The notes under the pieces were generated by a model that did no database searches, was not told the DNA's origin, and worked only from the letters and a program-made list of their open reading frames with translations. Positions 54,200 to 61,963 of a DNA stretch of 64,000 nucleotides are shown here, piece by piece. Positions within the stretch are counted from its first letter, which is position 1. Each line of letters opens with the position of its first letter. A program made the translations under genes and the position numbers. The DNA is from Rhodoblastus sp963736175 (GTDB taxonomy: Bacteria > Pseudomonadota > Alphaproteobacteria > Rhizobiales > Beijerinckiaceae): positions 115,600 to 179,599 of the forward strand of contig CAVTNU010000010.1 in the NCBI GenBank assembly GCA_963736175.1. The letters run 5' to 3'.

Positions 54200-54643
54200 A
54201 TGGCGCAAGCACCGAAGAAGCGTAAGCCTGCGGCGAAGACCGCGACAAAGAAGACGGCGAAGAAAACCGCCGCGAAAAAGACTGTTGCGAAAAAGACCGC
54301 GAAGAAGGCTGTAAAGAAAGCCGCCGTGAAAAAGACGGCGAAGAAGGCCGTCGCCAAGAAGGGCGTCGCCAAAAAAGCGACGAAGAAAACCGCCGCCAAG
54401 AAGGCGACGAAGAAGGCCGCTGTGAAGAAGACAGCGAAGAAAGCAGTGAAGAAGGCCGCTGTGAAGAAGACAGCGAAGAAAGCGGTGAAGAAGTCGGCTG
54501 CGAAGAAACCGGCGCGCAAAGCCGCCGCCAAGAAAGCTTCCGCCAAGGCTCCGGCCCGAAAGGCCGCCAAGCCCGCCGCTCGCAAGCCGCGCGCGCCGAA
54601 GGCGCCGGCGCCCAGCGCGCCGACCCCGACGGAAACGAACTGA
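54200..54643 (+). CDS. Histone H1-like Lys/Ala-rich DNA-binding protein
   Basis: A 147-residue protein made almost only of Lys, Ala, Val and Thr, repeating AKKTAKKAVKK-type units, with a Pro/Arg tail (KPRAPKAPAPSAP). It has the composition of eukaryotic H1 C-terminal tails and of the Hc1/AlgP/BpH1 group in bacteria, which bind and condense DNA without a fixed fold. A 39-base unit is duplicated in tandem within the gene. AAAGGGGACTTAAG precedes ATG 54200. A perfect long-stem terminator follows at 54707, so it is transcribed alone. Such genes often vary in repeat number between strains. Confidence 0.85.
   Translation: MAQAPKKRKPAAKTATKKTAKKTAAKKTVAKKTAKKAVKKAAVKKTAKKAVAKKGVAKKATKKTAAKKATKKAAVKKTAKKAVKKAAVKKTAKKAVKKSAAKKPARKAAAKKASAKAPARKAAKPAARKPRAPKAPAPSAPTPTETN
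54416..54493 (+). repeat. 39-base tandem duplication in the histone-like gene
   Basis: GCCGCTGTGAAGAAGACAGC begins at 54416 and again at 54455. The two 39-base units differ by one base (GCAGTG versus GCGGTG) and encode 13 residues of Lys/Ala pattern. This suggests recent slippage or unequal recombination. Confidence 0.85.
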
Positions 54644-54706
54644 CGCGTCGATTGCCGCCGTCGCGTAATTATGGCCGCGACGGTCGTTGCTGACGTTGTC
54701 TTCAAT

Positions 54707-54757
54707 CCCTATCCGCCTTGGCGCAGCGTTGCGCCAAGGCGGATAGGGCTTTTTTTT
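54707..54757 (+). terminator. Strong intrinsic terminator after the histone-like gene
   Basis: A 19-bp perfect stem, CCCTATCCGCCTTGGCGCA (54707-54725) with its complement (54730-54748), has a four-base loop and is followed by eight T. Confidence 0.92.
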
Positions 54758-54835
54758 GATGTTGGCGACGCGGCATATGCCGCGGAGCGCGGCGCCGGTT
54801 TTCATTCGCTGTTTGATTGAGCTGACAATAACGCG

Positions 54836-55222
54836 TTATCGTTGGGGTTCTTTGGCCAAACATTTTTCGGCGAAAGGGCGCCAGGATACATCGCCGGTTT
54901 CGCCGGCGAGCTTTCGGTTTCGCCATTCGAGGCCGCATTCGTGCATGCGCTCGCGCGATGCGGCGGGCAAGTTGTATGGCGTAAGCGCATTGACGTCGAC
55001 GTCGTAGACCTTGATCGTCGGGTCGGCGGCGGGCGCTGGAGGAGGAGTCTGCGGGCTTGAATATTCCGACGGTCGCGGCGGCGGCTCCGGCGTCTTCGTC
55101 GACGTTTGAATGGGGGCGGCGGCGGCGCGCGACAACAACGCCAGCACTAGCGCGGACGCGCAACGACCAGCGCGCCGCACGGCGCGCGTTGTCCTTGCCT
55201 GTTCGTCGCGCTGCATTTTCAT
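54836..55222 (-). CDS. Secreted small protein with a conserved Cys motif
   Basis: About 128 residues: a signal peptide (SALVLALLSRAAAAP, cleavage near residue 35), a Pro-rich linker (TPEPPPRPSEYSSPQTPPPA), then a C-terminal domain with RMHECGLEWRNRKLAGETGD and WRPFAEKCL. The C-x-EW-x(n)-C core looks like small periplasmic proteins of rhizobia that I recall as hypothetical (some are called PsiF-like). Two cysteines may form a disulfide. ATG 55222 is preferred over 55258 because it places the signal sequence at the usual distance. Function unknown. Confidence 0.6.
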   Translation of the reverse strand: MKMQRDEQARTTRAVRRAGRCASALVLALLSRAAAAPIQTSTKTPEPPPRPSEYSSPQTPPPAPAADPTIKVYDVDVNALTPYNLPAASRERMHECGLEWRNRKLAGETGDVSWRPFAEKCLAKEPQR

Positions 55223-55578
55223 AGTCGATCCGATTCCCGTCGCCGCAGTCAATGCCAAACGCGGTCATTACGCATGGCGTAGAGCGAACGTTTATTCTAA
55301 CGCCTGGTTGAGCGTCGGCAAAGGCTTCGCCGGATTGCAATGGGTCACGATTTGGAGCGGGCGCCGTTCACGTTCGGCCGCCGCCCGCTTTAGAACCGTC
55401 GCCTGAGCCTGCCGCGTTAAAACGGCCGCCAACCGAGGAACTTTCGTCGGCGTCGCCGCAATGTCGAGGCGCCATTCCGTTCGTCAATGGCGATCGTTTC
55501 AAAAATATCGACGACGCCTGTGCGCCCCTCGGCGCCAAGGAATTCATCGCCGAAGCTCCGGGTCGGACAGATTGGAAT
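55223..55578. other. Gap between secreted protein and tRNA-Ser
   Basis: 356 bases, GC-rich. I see no credible gene, repeat or RNA on either strand. Confidence 0.4.
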
Positions 55579-55672
55579 TGGCGGAGACGGAGGGATTCGA
55601 ACCCTCGATAGGGCTTTACAACCCTATAACGGTTTAGCAAACCGCCGCCTTCAGCCTCTCGGCCACGTCTCC
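55579..55672 (-). tRNA. tRNA-Ser (anticodon GCT)
   Basis: On the reverse strand the acceptor GGAGACG (5' end 55672) pairs with CGTCTCC (55583-55589). The D-arm reads TGGCCGAGAGGCTGAAGG, the anticodon arm CGGTTTGCTAAACCG. A long variable arm, as in serine tRNAs, is present, with T-arm GGTTCGAATCC. CCA is encoded at 55579-55581; the length is 94 bases. Confidence 0.95.
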
Positions 55673-56126
55673 ATCGCCCAAATTTGGCGTTCGCGGCGAA
55701 CCGCGCGCCGACATATGCCCGAGCCGCCGACGCTTGGCAAGTATGACGCGCGCGACCGCATGCGAAATCCCTTCCGAGGCGAAGGCGGGGCGCTGTTTTC
55801 GTCGCGACTCTCGTCAGGTTATGGAGCCGCAACTAAGCCCGTCGCGTCGATTTGCGTCTGGAAATTGTTTGTCGGCCATTTATCAATGAATTCCGGCGCT
55901 TCCTTTACGACATGCGCGGCGCCGTTATTATTTGTTCATGAAATGAAGCTTAATAGCGTCAAACGCCTTGCGCAGGCGCGCATCGAAGTTATTCTGTCGT
56001 CGCGTGTTTTGAAATTTTTTGTCGTGTTGTTGCGCTCGTGCAAGATTATCAACGAATTGAGTCAACCTAGTCGGCTGATTTTTCAGTTCTTTAGTCTTGA
56101 GCGAAAGTTGGTTGGGAGGCGTATTC
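55673..56126. other. AT-richer region upstream of the OmpA-family gene
   Basis: 454 bases without a supported gene. The last 260 are clearly richer in AT, as expected for a promoter region of a strong envelope gene. No operator was recognised. A minus-strand frame at 55928-56128 is Lys/Asn-rich only because of base composition and was not accepted. Confidence 0.4.
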
Positions 56127-56810
56127 ATGTGTCAGCCGAAGAAATGGTGGCTCGGCCTGGCGCCGTTGCTGCTCGCCTGGATCGCGATGAACTGGCTCGA
56201 AACGCCGCGCGTCGAGAGGGAGATCGCCGGGCGCTCCGCTGCGGCGATCGACAAGGTCGGCGGCAAAGCGTCTCTGGTTGGCGCGGCCGGGCGCGACGCC
56301 TTGCTTGGCGGACAGATTTTCGAGGCTGGCCAACGCGCCGAGGCGGTGGCCGCCGTGCGGGCGGAATATGGCGTGCGGGGGGTCGAGGACGGCCTTGCTC
56401 TGGTCCCCGAAGGCAAACCCTATGCGTGGCGCGCCGCGCTCGACGGGCAGAAATTGACGCTGTCAGGCTCTACGCCGTCGCCGGGCGCGCGCGACGCCAT
56501 ACTCGCCGCAGCGAAAAAAGCTTTCCCGCAGGCGCAAATCGTCGAACTCCATGACCTACGCCAGTGGCGCGCCGGCCATTTTCGGCGCGACGGCGGGCTT
56601 CGCGCTGTCGCAATTGGCTCGGCTGAACAGCGGCGTCGCTTCGTTGTCCGATTTGGCGCTGACCATTTCGGGTCAGGGGAAAACCGGAGCCGACGCTGCC
56701 GCCTTCGCGAGCGCGGCGGGTTTGCCGGCGGGCGTCGCTTTGGACGCCAAGGGCGTCGTCGCGCCCGGCGTATTGGCGCCGGCGGTTTCGCCTTATCTTC
56801 TTCAGGCTGA
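56127..56810 (+). CDS. OmpA-family envelope protein, N-terminal part (frameshifted)
   Basis: MCQPKKWWLGLAPLLLAWIAMN gives a membrane anchor or signal sequence, in two overlapping stretches. It is followed by the first BON-like repeats (EREIAGRSAAAIDKVGG, DGQKLTLSGSTPSPGARDA) up to QAQIVE. After residue ~140 the frame is out: LHDLRQW and beyond are not homologous. The true continuation (SMTYASGAPAIFGATAGF) lies one frame over. An extra A at 56545-56546 (GTCGAACTCC for an expected GTCGACTCC) explains it. Corrected, 56127-57567 encodes 479 residues, as expected. GGGAGG precedes ATG 56127. Confidence 0.78.
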   Translation: MCQPKKWWLGLAPLLLAWIAMNWLETPRVEREIAGRSAAAIDKVGGKASLVGAAGRDALLGGQIFEAGQRAEAVAAVRAEYGVRGVEDGLALVPEGKPYAWRAALDGQKLTLSGSTPSPGARDAILAAAKKAFPQAQIVELHDLRQWRAGHFRRDGGLRAVAIGSAEQRRRFVVRFGADHFGSGENRSRRCRLRERGGFAGGRRFGRQGRRRARRIGAGGFALSSSG

Positions 56811-57567
56811 CAAGAGCGACGGCGTCGTGACTCTGACGGGCTATTGCCCGGACGACAAGGCGCATGAGAAAATTCTCGCCGCAGCTAAAGCGAATTTTGT
56901 CGATGCGAAAATTGTCGACCAGCTCAAGATCGCGCGCGGCGCGCCTGCCGGCGTCGTTGAGGCGGCCATCGCCGGATTTGCGCAGTTAGCGCATCTGGCC
57001 AAAGGCCAGTTCGGGCTGAACGGCAATGACGCGGTGTTGACGGGCGAAATCGCCGACGCCGGTGCGGCCGCCGACACCAAGGCGGCGTTCGCCGGCGCGC
57101 TGCCGGAAGGATTCACCGCCGCCGCAAAGCTGACCTTTACCGAAAAGCCCGTCGCGCCGCCGGTCGCGAACGCGGCGAAAACGCCGGAAGCGGCGAATGC
57201 GTCGGCGCGGTCTTGCCAAGCGGAATTGAATGGCCTGGTCGCCAGGGAGCATATCCAGTTCGTGACCGCCAGCGCCCGCCTGTCCGCCGAATCGTGGGAT
57301 CTCCTCGATCGCTTGGCGGATGCGGCGCAAAAATGTCCGTCGTCGTCGATCGAAGTCGTCGGCCACACGGACAATGTCGGCGATAAAGAGGATAACGACT
57401 ATCTGTCGAAACGACGCGCACTTGCGATTGTGCGCTATCTGAGGCGCTCAGGCGTCGACGAACAGCGGCTTACGGCGACCGGCGACGGCAATTCGCACCC
57501 CATTGCTTCCAACGATACGGAAGAAGGTCGGGCGCAAAATCGTCGCATTGAATTCATCGTGAAGTGA
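56551..57567 (+). CDS. OmpA-family envelope protein, C-terminal part (frameshifted)
   Basis: The larger part of the same protein. It contains two or three further BON-like modules (SLSDLALTISGQGKTG, GVVTLTGYCPDDKAHEKI) and a C-terminal OmpA domain (~225-338): LVAREHIQFVTASARLS, IEVVGHTDNVGDKEDND, LSKRRALAIVRYLRRSG and EGRAQNRRIEFIVK. The D and R that bind meso-diaminopimelate in peptidoglycan are in place (HTDN, NRRIEF). It should tether the envelope to the cell wall. The formal ATG 56551 is internal; a full-length product requires the one-base correction. The next gene starts 12 bases later. Confidence 0.85.
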   Translation: MTYASGAPAIFGATAGFALSQLARLNSGVASLSDLALTISGQGKTGADAAAFASAAGLPAGVALDAKGVVAPGVLAPAVSPYLLQADKSDGVVTLTGYCPDDKAHEKILAAAKANFVDAKIVDQLKIARGAPAGVVEAAIAGFAQLAHLAKGQFGLNGNDAVLTGEIADAGAAADTKAAFAGALPEGFTAAAKLTFTEKPVAPPVANAAKTPEAANASARSCQAELNGLVAREHIQFVTASARLSAESWDLLDRLADAAQKCPSSSIEVVGHTDNVGDKEDNDYLSKRRALAIVRYLRRSGVDEQRLTATGDGNSHPIASNDTEEGRAQNRRIEFIVK

Positions 57568-57578
57568 GGGCGGCGTAA

Positions 57579-57998
57579 ATGTCCTACATTCTTTTCACCT
57601 TTTGGCCATGGGCGCTTGCCGCGCTGGCGCTTGGCCTGATCATCGGCTGGATCACCTGTACGCCAGCCAGCGACGATAATTTCAGCGGATGGCCGGTCTG
57701 GGCCGCGGTCTTGTTCGTTGCCGGATTATTCGTCGCGTTTTTCCAGTGGCTGCCGGGCCGCACAGGATTTCTGGCTCGAAACGGGCCTGCTTTTGATGGG
57801 CGCCTATTTTCTCGGTTGTTGCGCCGGTTGTCTGTTGAAGGGTTTATTGAGCGGCGCAAGCAATCGACCGCAAATCGCCGGGACCGGCGAGCAATCGATC
57901 CAGGCCGCCGCCGGACATGGCGCCGCATCGTCGGCTTCGACGGTCGAGGCGGCCGGCGCGGCCCTGGGCGGAACGGCCCTTGCGGGCGAAGCCGGTAA
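57579..57998 (+). CDS. Repeat/HhH membrane protein, N-terminal part (frameshifted)
   Basis: The first ~63 residues hold a hydrophobic segment, SYILFTFWPWALAALALGL, a short loop with TCTPASDD, and a second one, VWAAVLFVAGLFVAFFQWLPG. After PGRTG the frame is lost; the rest, to the stop at 57998, is nonsense. The real continuation, FWLETGLLLMGAYFLGCCAG, lies in the frame of the following fragment. An extra T at 57768-57770 explains the shift. Corrected, 57579-59955 encodes 791 residues with three membrane segments. Confidence 0.72.
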   Translation: MSYILFTFWPWALAALALGLIIGWITCTPASDDNFSGWPVWAAVLFVAGLFVAFFQWLPGRTGFLARNGPAFDGRLFSRLLRRLSVEGFIERRKQSTANRRDRRAIDPGRRRTWRRIVGFDGRGGRRGPGRNGPCGRSR

Positions 57999-59955
57999 GC
58001 TGATCGAGGGCGCTACTGAGACTGCGACAGGCGCTGCGCATACAGCCGGCGAGATCGCCGGGCGGACGCAAGCGGGCGCCGCCGCCGTCGCGGCGCATGG
58101 GCAAGAGGCCGCCGCCGCTGTCGCCGCCGCGCCGGACGCCGTCGCTTCGACGGTCAAGACGGTCGGCGCCGCCCTGGGCGGAGCGGCCCTTGCGGGCGAA
58201 GCCGGTAAGCTGATCGAGGGCGCTACTGAGACTGCGACAGGCGCTGCGCATACAGCCGGCGAGATCGCCGGGCGGACGCAAGCGAGCGCCGCCGACGTCG
58301 CGGCGCATGGGCAAGAAGCCGCGGCTTCTGTCGTCGCCACGCCAGACGCCGCCACTTCGACGGTTGAGGCGCTTGAGACGGCCGGCGCCGCCCTGGGCGG
58401 AGCGGCCCTTGCGGGCGAAGCCGGCAAGCTGATCGAGGGCGCTACTGAGACTACGACAGGCGCTGCGCGTACAGCCGGCGAGATCGCCGGGCAGGCGCAA
58501 GCGGGCGTCGCCGACGTCGCGGCGCCTGGGCAAGTGGCCGGGGCTGCTGTCGCCGCCGCGCCGGACGCCGTCGCTTCGACGCTCGAGGCGGTCAAGACGG
58601 CCGGCGCCGCGCTTGGTGGAACGGCTCTGGCGGCCGAGGCTGGCAAGTTGATCGAAGGCGCGGCCACGCCGGCGGCGGCGGAGTCGACATCCGCCGAAAC
58701 GATCGACAATGGCCAACCAACAGCCAGCGAAAGCGCGCCCGCCGCTGGCGACCTCTGGTTCAACCCGGTCGCGGAAACGAATGCGCCGGTTTCGGCGTCC
58801 AGCGGCGGTGGCGCCGCCGAATCGACGGTTTCCAGCGGCGTCACGCCAAGTCTTTCGCAATTGAGCGAAGCCGCGGCGCTGGCCGGCGCGGGCGTCGCGC
58901 TGGTCAAGTCGACAGCGGTTGTCGCCGATGCGCGTCCGCCGACGATGGATCGGCCCGAACGGGCGATCGACGAAGATGACCTTACCAGAATCAAGGGACT
59001 CGGTCCGAACGAGGCGATAAAACTGCATGATCTTGGCATTTGGCGTTACAGCCAGATCGCCGGCTGGTCGGCCGAGAACGCCGATTGGGTCAGCGAACGG
59101 TTGCGCGCGCCAGGCGAAGCCAGAGCCAATCATTGGATCGACGAAGCCAAACTGCTGGCTTCAGGCGCCGTCGAAACGGCGGCGCCTTCCGTTTCGCCTG
59201 CGGTTGAGAGTTCCGCAAACGCGTCGCCGACGGCCGCCGCCGACGCCAAGCAGGCGTTGATGGCGACGGGCGCGCAAACCGGCGAAAAGCCGCTCGGCAA
59301 GGCCGAGCCGGCGCAGGGCTCGGACGATCTGACGTTGATCAAGGGCGTCGGTCCCGTCAATGCGCGCAAATTGCATGACCTGGGAATATGGCGCTTCAGC
59401 CAGATTGCCGGTTGGTCCGACGCCAATGCGCATTGGGTCGGCTCGCATCTGGCTTTTCCAGGTCGTGTGCAGCGGGAACATTGGGTCGAACAGGCGCGTC
59501 TGTTGGCGGCCGGCGTCGACACCGAACACTCGCGGTCCGTCAAATCGGGCGCGCTGGCGATCGACGACAAAGCCGATGAGCCGCTGTCCGACGCCGAGAC
59601 GCTGGCGCTGGCGGCGGCTATGCCGGCGCCTTTGCCGCCGCAAGAGAGCGATAAACGTTACGTCGGACAACGTCCCTTGGCGCTGGGTGCGGCGCCATTC
59701 GGTCAGAGGGACGAATTGCGGCTGATCCGCGGGGTCGGCAAGCACAACGCCGAACGCCTGCATGAACTGGGTGTCTGGACCTTCGCGCAGATGGCGGCCT
59801 GGACGCCTGACAACGTCAAGTGGATCGGCAGCTATCTGGCCTTTCCTGGTCGGATCGAACGCGAACGATGGATCAAACAAGCCGGAGTTCTGGCCGAAGC
59901 GAAGGCGCAAGGCGCCGATCTGCATAAAGCCGTCGCCGACCTTCTCAAAAGTTAG
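57718..59955 (+). CDS. Repeat/HhH membrane protein, C-terminal part (frameshifted)
   Basis: From about residue 18 the protein reads: a third membrane segment (ETGLLLMGAYFLGCCAGCLL), then three and a half Ala-rich repeats of 70-73 residues (core ALGGAALAGEAGKLIEGATE). A disordered linker follows, then three related ~60-residue helix-hairpin-helix modules at ~420-480, ~535-595 and ~665-725. Each has IKGLGP/IKGVGP/IRGVGK, LHDLGIW or LHELGVW, and a Trp/Phe-Pro-Gly block before a final helix. Such HhH modules occur in predicted flap-nuclease-like proteins, but I see no catalytic carboxylate cluster. DNA binding at the membrane is possible; function unknown. It follows the OmpA-like gene by 11 bases once corrected. 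Confidence 0.78.
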   Translation: MPDYSSRFSSGCRAAQDFWLETGLLLMGAYFLGCCAGCLLKGLLSGASNRPQIAGTGEQSIQAAAGHGAASSASTVEAAGAALGGTALAGEAGKLIEGATETATGAAHTAGEIAGRTQAGAAAVAAHGQEAAAAVAAAPDAVASTVKTVGAALGGAALAGEAGKLIEGATETATGAAHTAGEIAGRTQASAADVAAHGQEAAASVVATPDAATSTVEALETAGAALGGAALAGEAGKLIEGATETTTGAARTAGEIAGQAQAGVADVAAPGQVAGAAVAAAPDAVASTLEAVKTAGAALGGTALAAEAGKLIEGAATPAAAESTSAETIDNGQPTASESAPAAGDLWFNPVAETNAPVSASSGGGAAESTVSSGVTPSLSQLSEAAALAGAGVALVKSTAVVADARPPTMDRPERAIDEDDLTRIKGLGPNEAIKLHDLGIWRYSQIAGWSAENADWVSERLRAPGEARANHWIDEAKLLASGAVETAAPSVSPAVESSANASPTAAADAKQALMATGAQTGEKPLGKAEPAQGSDDLTLIKGVGPVNARKLHDLGIWRFSQIAGWSDANAHWVGSHLAFPGRVQREHWVEQARLLAAGVDTEHSRSVKSGALAIDDKADEPLSDAETLALAAAMPAPLPPQESDKRYVGQRPLALGAAPFGQRDELRLIRGVGKHNAERLHELGVWTFAQMAAWTPDNVKWIGSYLAFPGRIERERWIKQAGVLAEAKAQGADLHKAVADLLKS
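57961..58660 (+). repeat. Tandem coding repeats, period 210-219 bases
   Basis: GCCCTGGGCGGA recurs at 57961, 58171 and about 58390, with a diverged partial copy from about 58609. A stretch of some 90 bases from GCGGGCGAAGCCGG onward is nearly identical between the first two copies. The units encode Ala-rich repeats of 70-73 residues. Confidence 0.88.
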
Positions 59956-60079
59956 GCCTAAACCGCGTTGCGGGACGCGTTTTGACGAAAACAGAATGCG
60001 CCCCGCGCTAAGAATTGATGGAGCGTCTGTCCGCATCCAACGAAAAGAACGCTCTTATCATATAAGGAAAAGAGAAAAG

Positions 60080-60101
60080 AGCCGTCGGGATTCCGGCGGC
60101 T
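60080..60101. terminator. Bidirectional terminator between the HhH gene and the Crp-family gene
   Basis: AGCCGTCGG/CCGGCGGCT forms a nine-pair stem (one G-T pair) with a four-base loop. On the minus strand it is followed by a T-rich tract, CTCTTTTCTCTTTTCC, so it suits the Crp-family gene best. Confidence 0.6.
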
Positions 60102-60134
60102 TATTGTTCCGCTCCAAACGGTGCGACAAGAATC

Positions 60135-60842
60135 CTAAGCGACGTATTCGGTTTCGCGAGCCATCATATCGATGTCGTGGCGCAGGCGCGCCATGTCCTC
60201 AATGATCAAATTGCGGGCGCGTACTTTGACGCCCAAAGCGCGGTATCGCGCCAGCGAGCGTGACAATGTCGCCTGCCTCACTCCAAGCGCCGCCGCGATC
60301 AGACCTTTTTCAAACGGCAATTCGAGATTGACCGCGCCTTCGCTTTGCGTGCTGAGGGCCAGGATGAAACGGCCAAGCCGCGCGTCCGCGCCAAGGGTTT
60401 TCAGCGCCGATATTTCTTCCGCCAGCGCTCGTTCTCGCTGCAGTTGCATGCGCCACAGCGCGTCGTCGAGGCTCAACGACTCATGCGCCAGTCGTCGCAG
60501 GTTGGGAGCGTTGAAGCGCAGAACCTCCAGCGCGGTGGCGGCCTCGCCACTGGCGAAGTGCTTCTCGCCTTCCGCGCCCATGGCCTTGCCCGCGCTCATG
60601 CCGCGCGTAATGACGCGTACGACCGTTTCGCGTCCCTCGCTCGCCAATCGATAGAGCTTCAGCCAGCCTTCTAGAACAATATAAAAGGAATCAATAGCAT
60701 CGTCCTGAAGAAATAGGGATTCGCCAGCGGCGAAAGTTTCGATCTTGGCGATTTGCGCCAAGGATTTTTGATCGGCGCAATTAAGATTGGCAAAACAGGG
60801 CAAAGCCCGCACTGCCGATAATTCATTTAATTCGGCGGACAT
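60135..60842 (-). CDS. Crp/Fnr-family transcriptional regulator
   Basis: A 235-residue regulator with an N-terminal cyclic-nucleotide-binding-like beta barrel (~15-130: FAAGESLFLQDDAIDSFYIV, LEGWLKLYRLASEGRETVV) and a C-terminal winged helix (~170-225: FEKGLIAAALGVRQATLSRS). The Arg/Glu pair that binds cAMP in Crp is not intact, and there is no Fnr Cys cluster (two Cys only, ~16 and 22). The signal is therefore unknown. It diverges from the sirtuin gene, 194 bases apart, and may regulate itself or that gene; inference. Confidence 0.82.
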   Translation of the reverse strand: MSAELNELSAVRALPCFANLNCADQKSLAQIAKIETFAAGESLFLQDDAIDSFYIVLEGWLKLYRLASEGRETVVRVITRGMSAGKAMGAEGEKHFASGEAATALEVLRFNAPNLRRLAHESLSLDDALWRMQLQRERALAEEISALKTLGADARLGRFILALSTQSEGAVNLELPFEKGLIAAALGVRQATLSRSLARYRALGVKVRARNLIIEDMARLRHDIDMMARETEYVA

Positions 60843-61036
60843 TTTCGATAAATACCTCCTTTCGGAAAATGCGCCGCAACATGGCGTCGGGCATTGATCC
60901 GGCGCAAGACGGAGTATTCGTCGCAGCGTTTTGCGGGGCCGGCGAGCCGTGTCCCGAGCCAGGGAAATGCGGCGTCGCTGTCTTCGTAAGGACGCATGCG
61001 CCCGATGGGCGGCAAACGGGCGAGCAGGGAGCCGGC

Positions 61037-61789
61037 GTGATTATTGAAACGCTTGTCGAAGCGCACGAAATTCTCGGCGATCTGTTGCGCAAGGCGCGCG
61101 CGGGCGTGGGTTTTACCGGCGCGGGCCTTTCCACCGAATGCGGCATTCCCGATTTTCGATCGAAAAATTCGCCATGGCGGGTCAATCGACCGATCGAGTT
61201 TTCGCAATTCGTCAATGATCCGCGCATGCGCGCCGAAGCCTGGCGGCGCAAATTCGCGATGGACGACCTTTACGCCGGCGCGCGCCCGGGTAGGGGGCAT
61301 CGCGCCCTCGCCAATCTCGTCGCGGATGGAGCTTTGGCGGCGATCGTCACGCAAAACATCGATGGATTGCACCAACAAAGCGGCGTCGCGGACGAAAAGA
61401 TCATCGAACTGCATGGCAACGGAACCTACGCCAAATGCCTAAGTTGCGGCGTTCGCGTCGAGCTTGCCGACGTCCGTTCGCGTTTTGAGGGCTCCGGCGA
61501 GGCGCCCCTTTGCCAATGCGGCGGTCTTCTGAAGTCGGGAACGATTTCCTTCGGTCAGGCCATGCCCGAGAACGCGATGGCGCGCACGCGCCGCCTGACG
61601 GAACATTGCGACTTGTTTCTGGCGATCGGCTCATCGCTCGTCGTTCATCCCGCCGCCGGATTTCCGCTGCTGGCGAAAGCGTCGGGCGCCGCTCTTGTCA
61701 TTATCAACGGCGCGCCAACTCCATGCGACGAAGTCGCCGATGTGGTTTTGCGCGGCGATATCGGCGAGATATTCGCGCCTTTCGCCTGA
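61037..61789 (+). CDS. cobB: NAD-dependent protein deacylase, sirtuin family
   Basis: A 250-residue sirtuin. GFTGAGLSTECGIPDFRS (~25-42) is the NAD loop, VTQNIDGLHQQSG (~104-116) the central motif, and ELHGNGTYAKC holds the catalytic His (~124). A Cys4 zinc site is made by CLSCG and CQCGG. GSSLVVHPAAGFP and VIINGAPTP close the NAD pocket. It removes acyl groups from lysines, typically controlling acetyl-CoA synthetase. The frame is open back to 60869, but GTG 61037, preceded by AGGGAG, matches the family start, and the upstream part reads as non-native. Confidence 0.9.
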   Translation: MIIETLVEAHEILGDLLRKARAGVGFTGAGLSTECGIPDFRSKNSPWRVNRPIEFSQFVNDPRMRAEAWRRKFAMDDLYAGARPGRGHRALANLVADGALAAIVTQNIDGLHQQSGVADEKIIELHGNGTYAKCLSCGVRVELADVRSRFEGSGEAPLCQCGGLLKSGTISFGQAMPENAMARTRRLTEHCDLFLAIGSSLVVHPAAGFPLLAKASGAALVIINGAPTPCDEVADVVLRGDIGEIFAPFA

Positions 61790-61963
61790 CCATGAAAATT
61801 GTTGCGGGTAAGTTTGCGCCGATTCAAAAATCGGCTTTGAACGGGCGCCGCCGATGCTATTCTAACGCAAGTGATTCTCGCGCAGTTCGGCGTATCGGGG
61901 GTGAGGGGTTTGTAGCCTTTTGTCCCGTGTGCTTCGTGCGCACTTGTTTTGGGGGCTGGTTCA

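Noticed and set aside
55928..56128. 66-codon minus-strand frame rich in Lys and Asn
   Set aside because: Its composition follows the local AT richness, it has no family motif, and it overlaps the ribosome site of the OmpA-like gene.
57961..58660. Mobile element or CRISPR reading of the 210-219 base repeats
   Set aside because: The repeats keep one reading frame and encode a regular Ala-rich protein repeat, so they are internal gene repeats.
57804..59133. Two long minus-strand frames opposite the Ala-rich repeats
   Set aside because: Long open frames opposite GC-rich repeats are expected. The plus-strand frame has the membrane segments and HhH modules; the antisense frames show only Ser/Ala/Arg low complexity.
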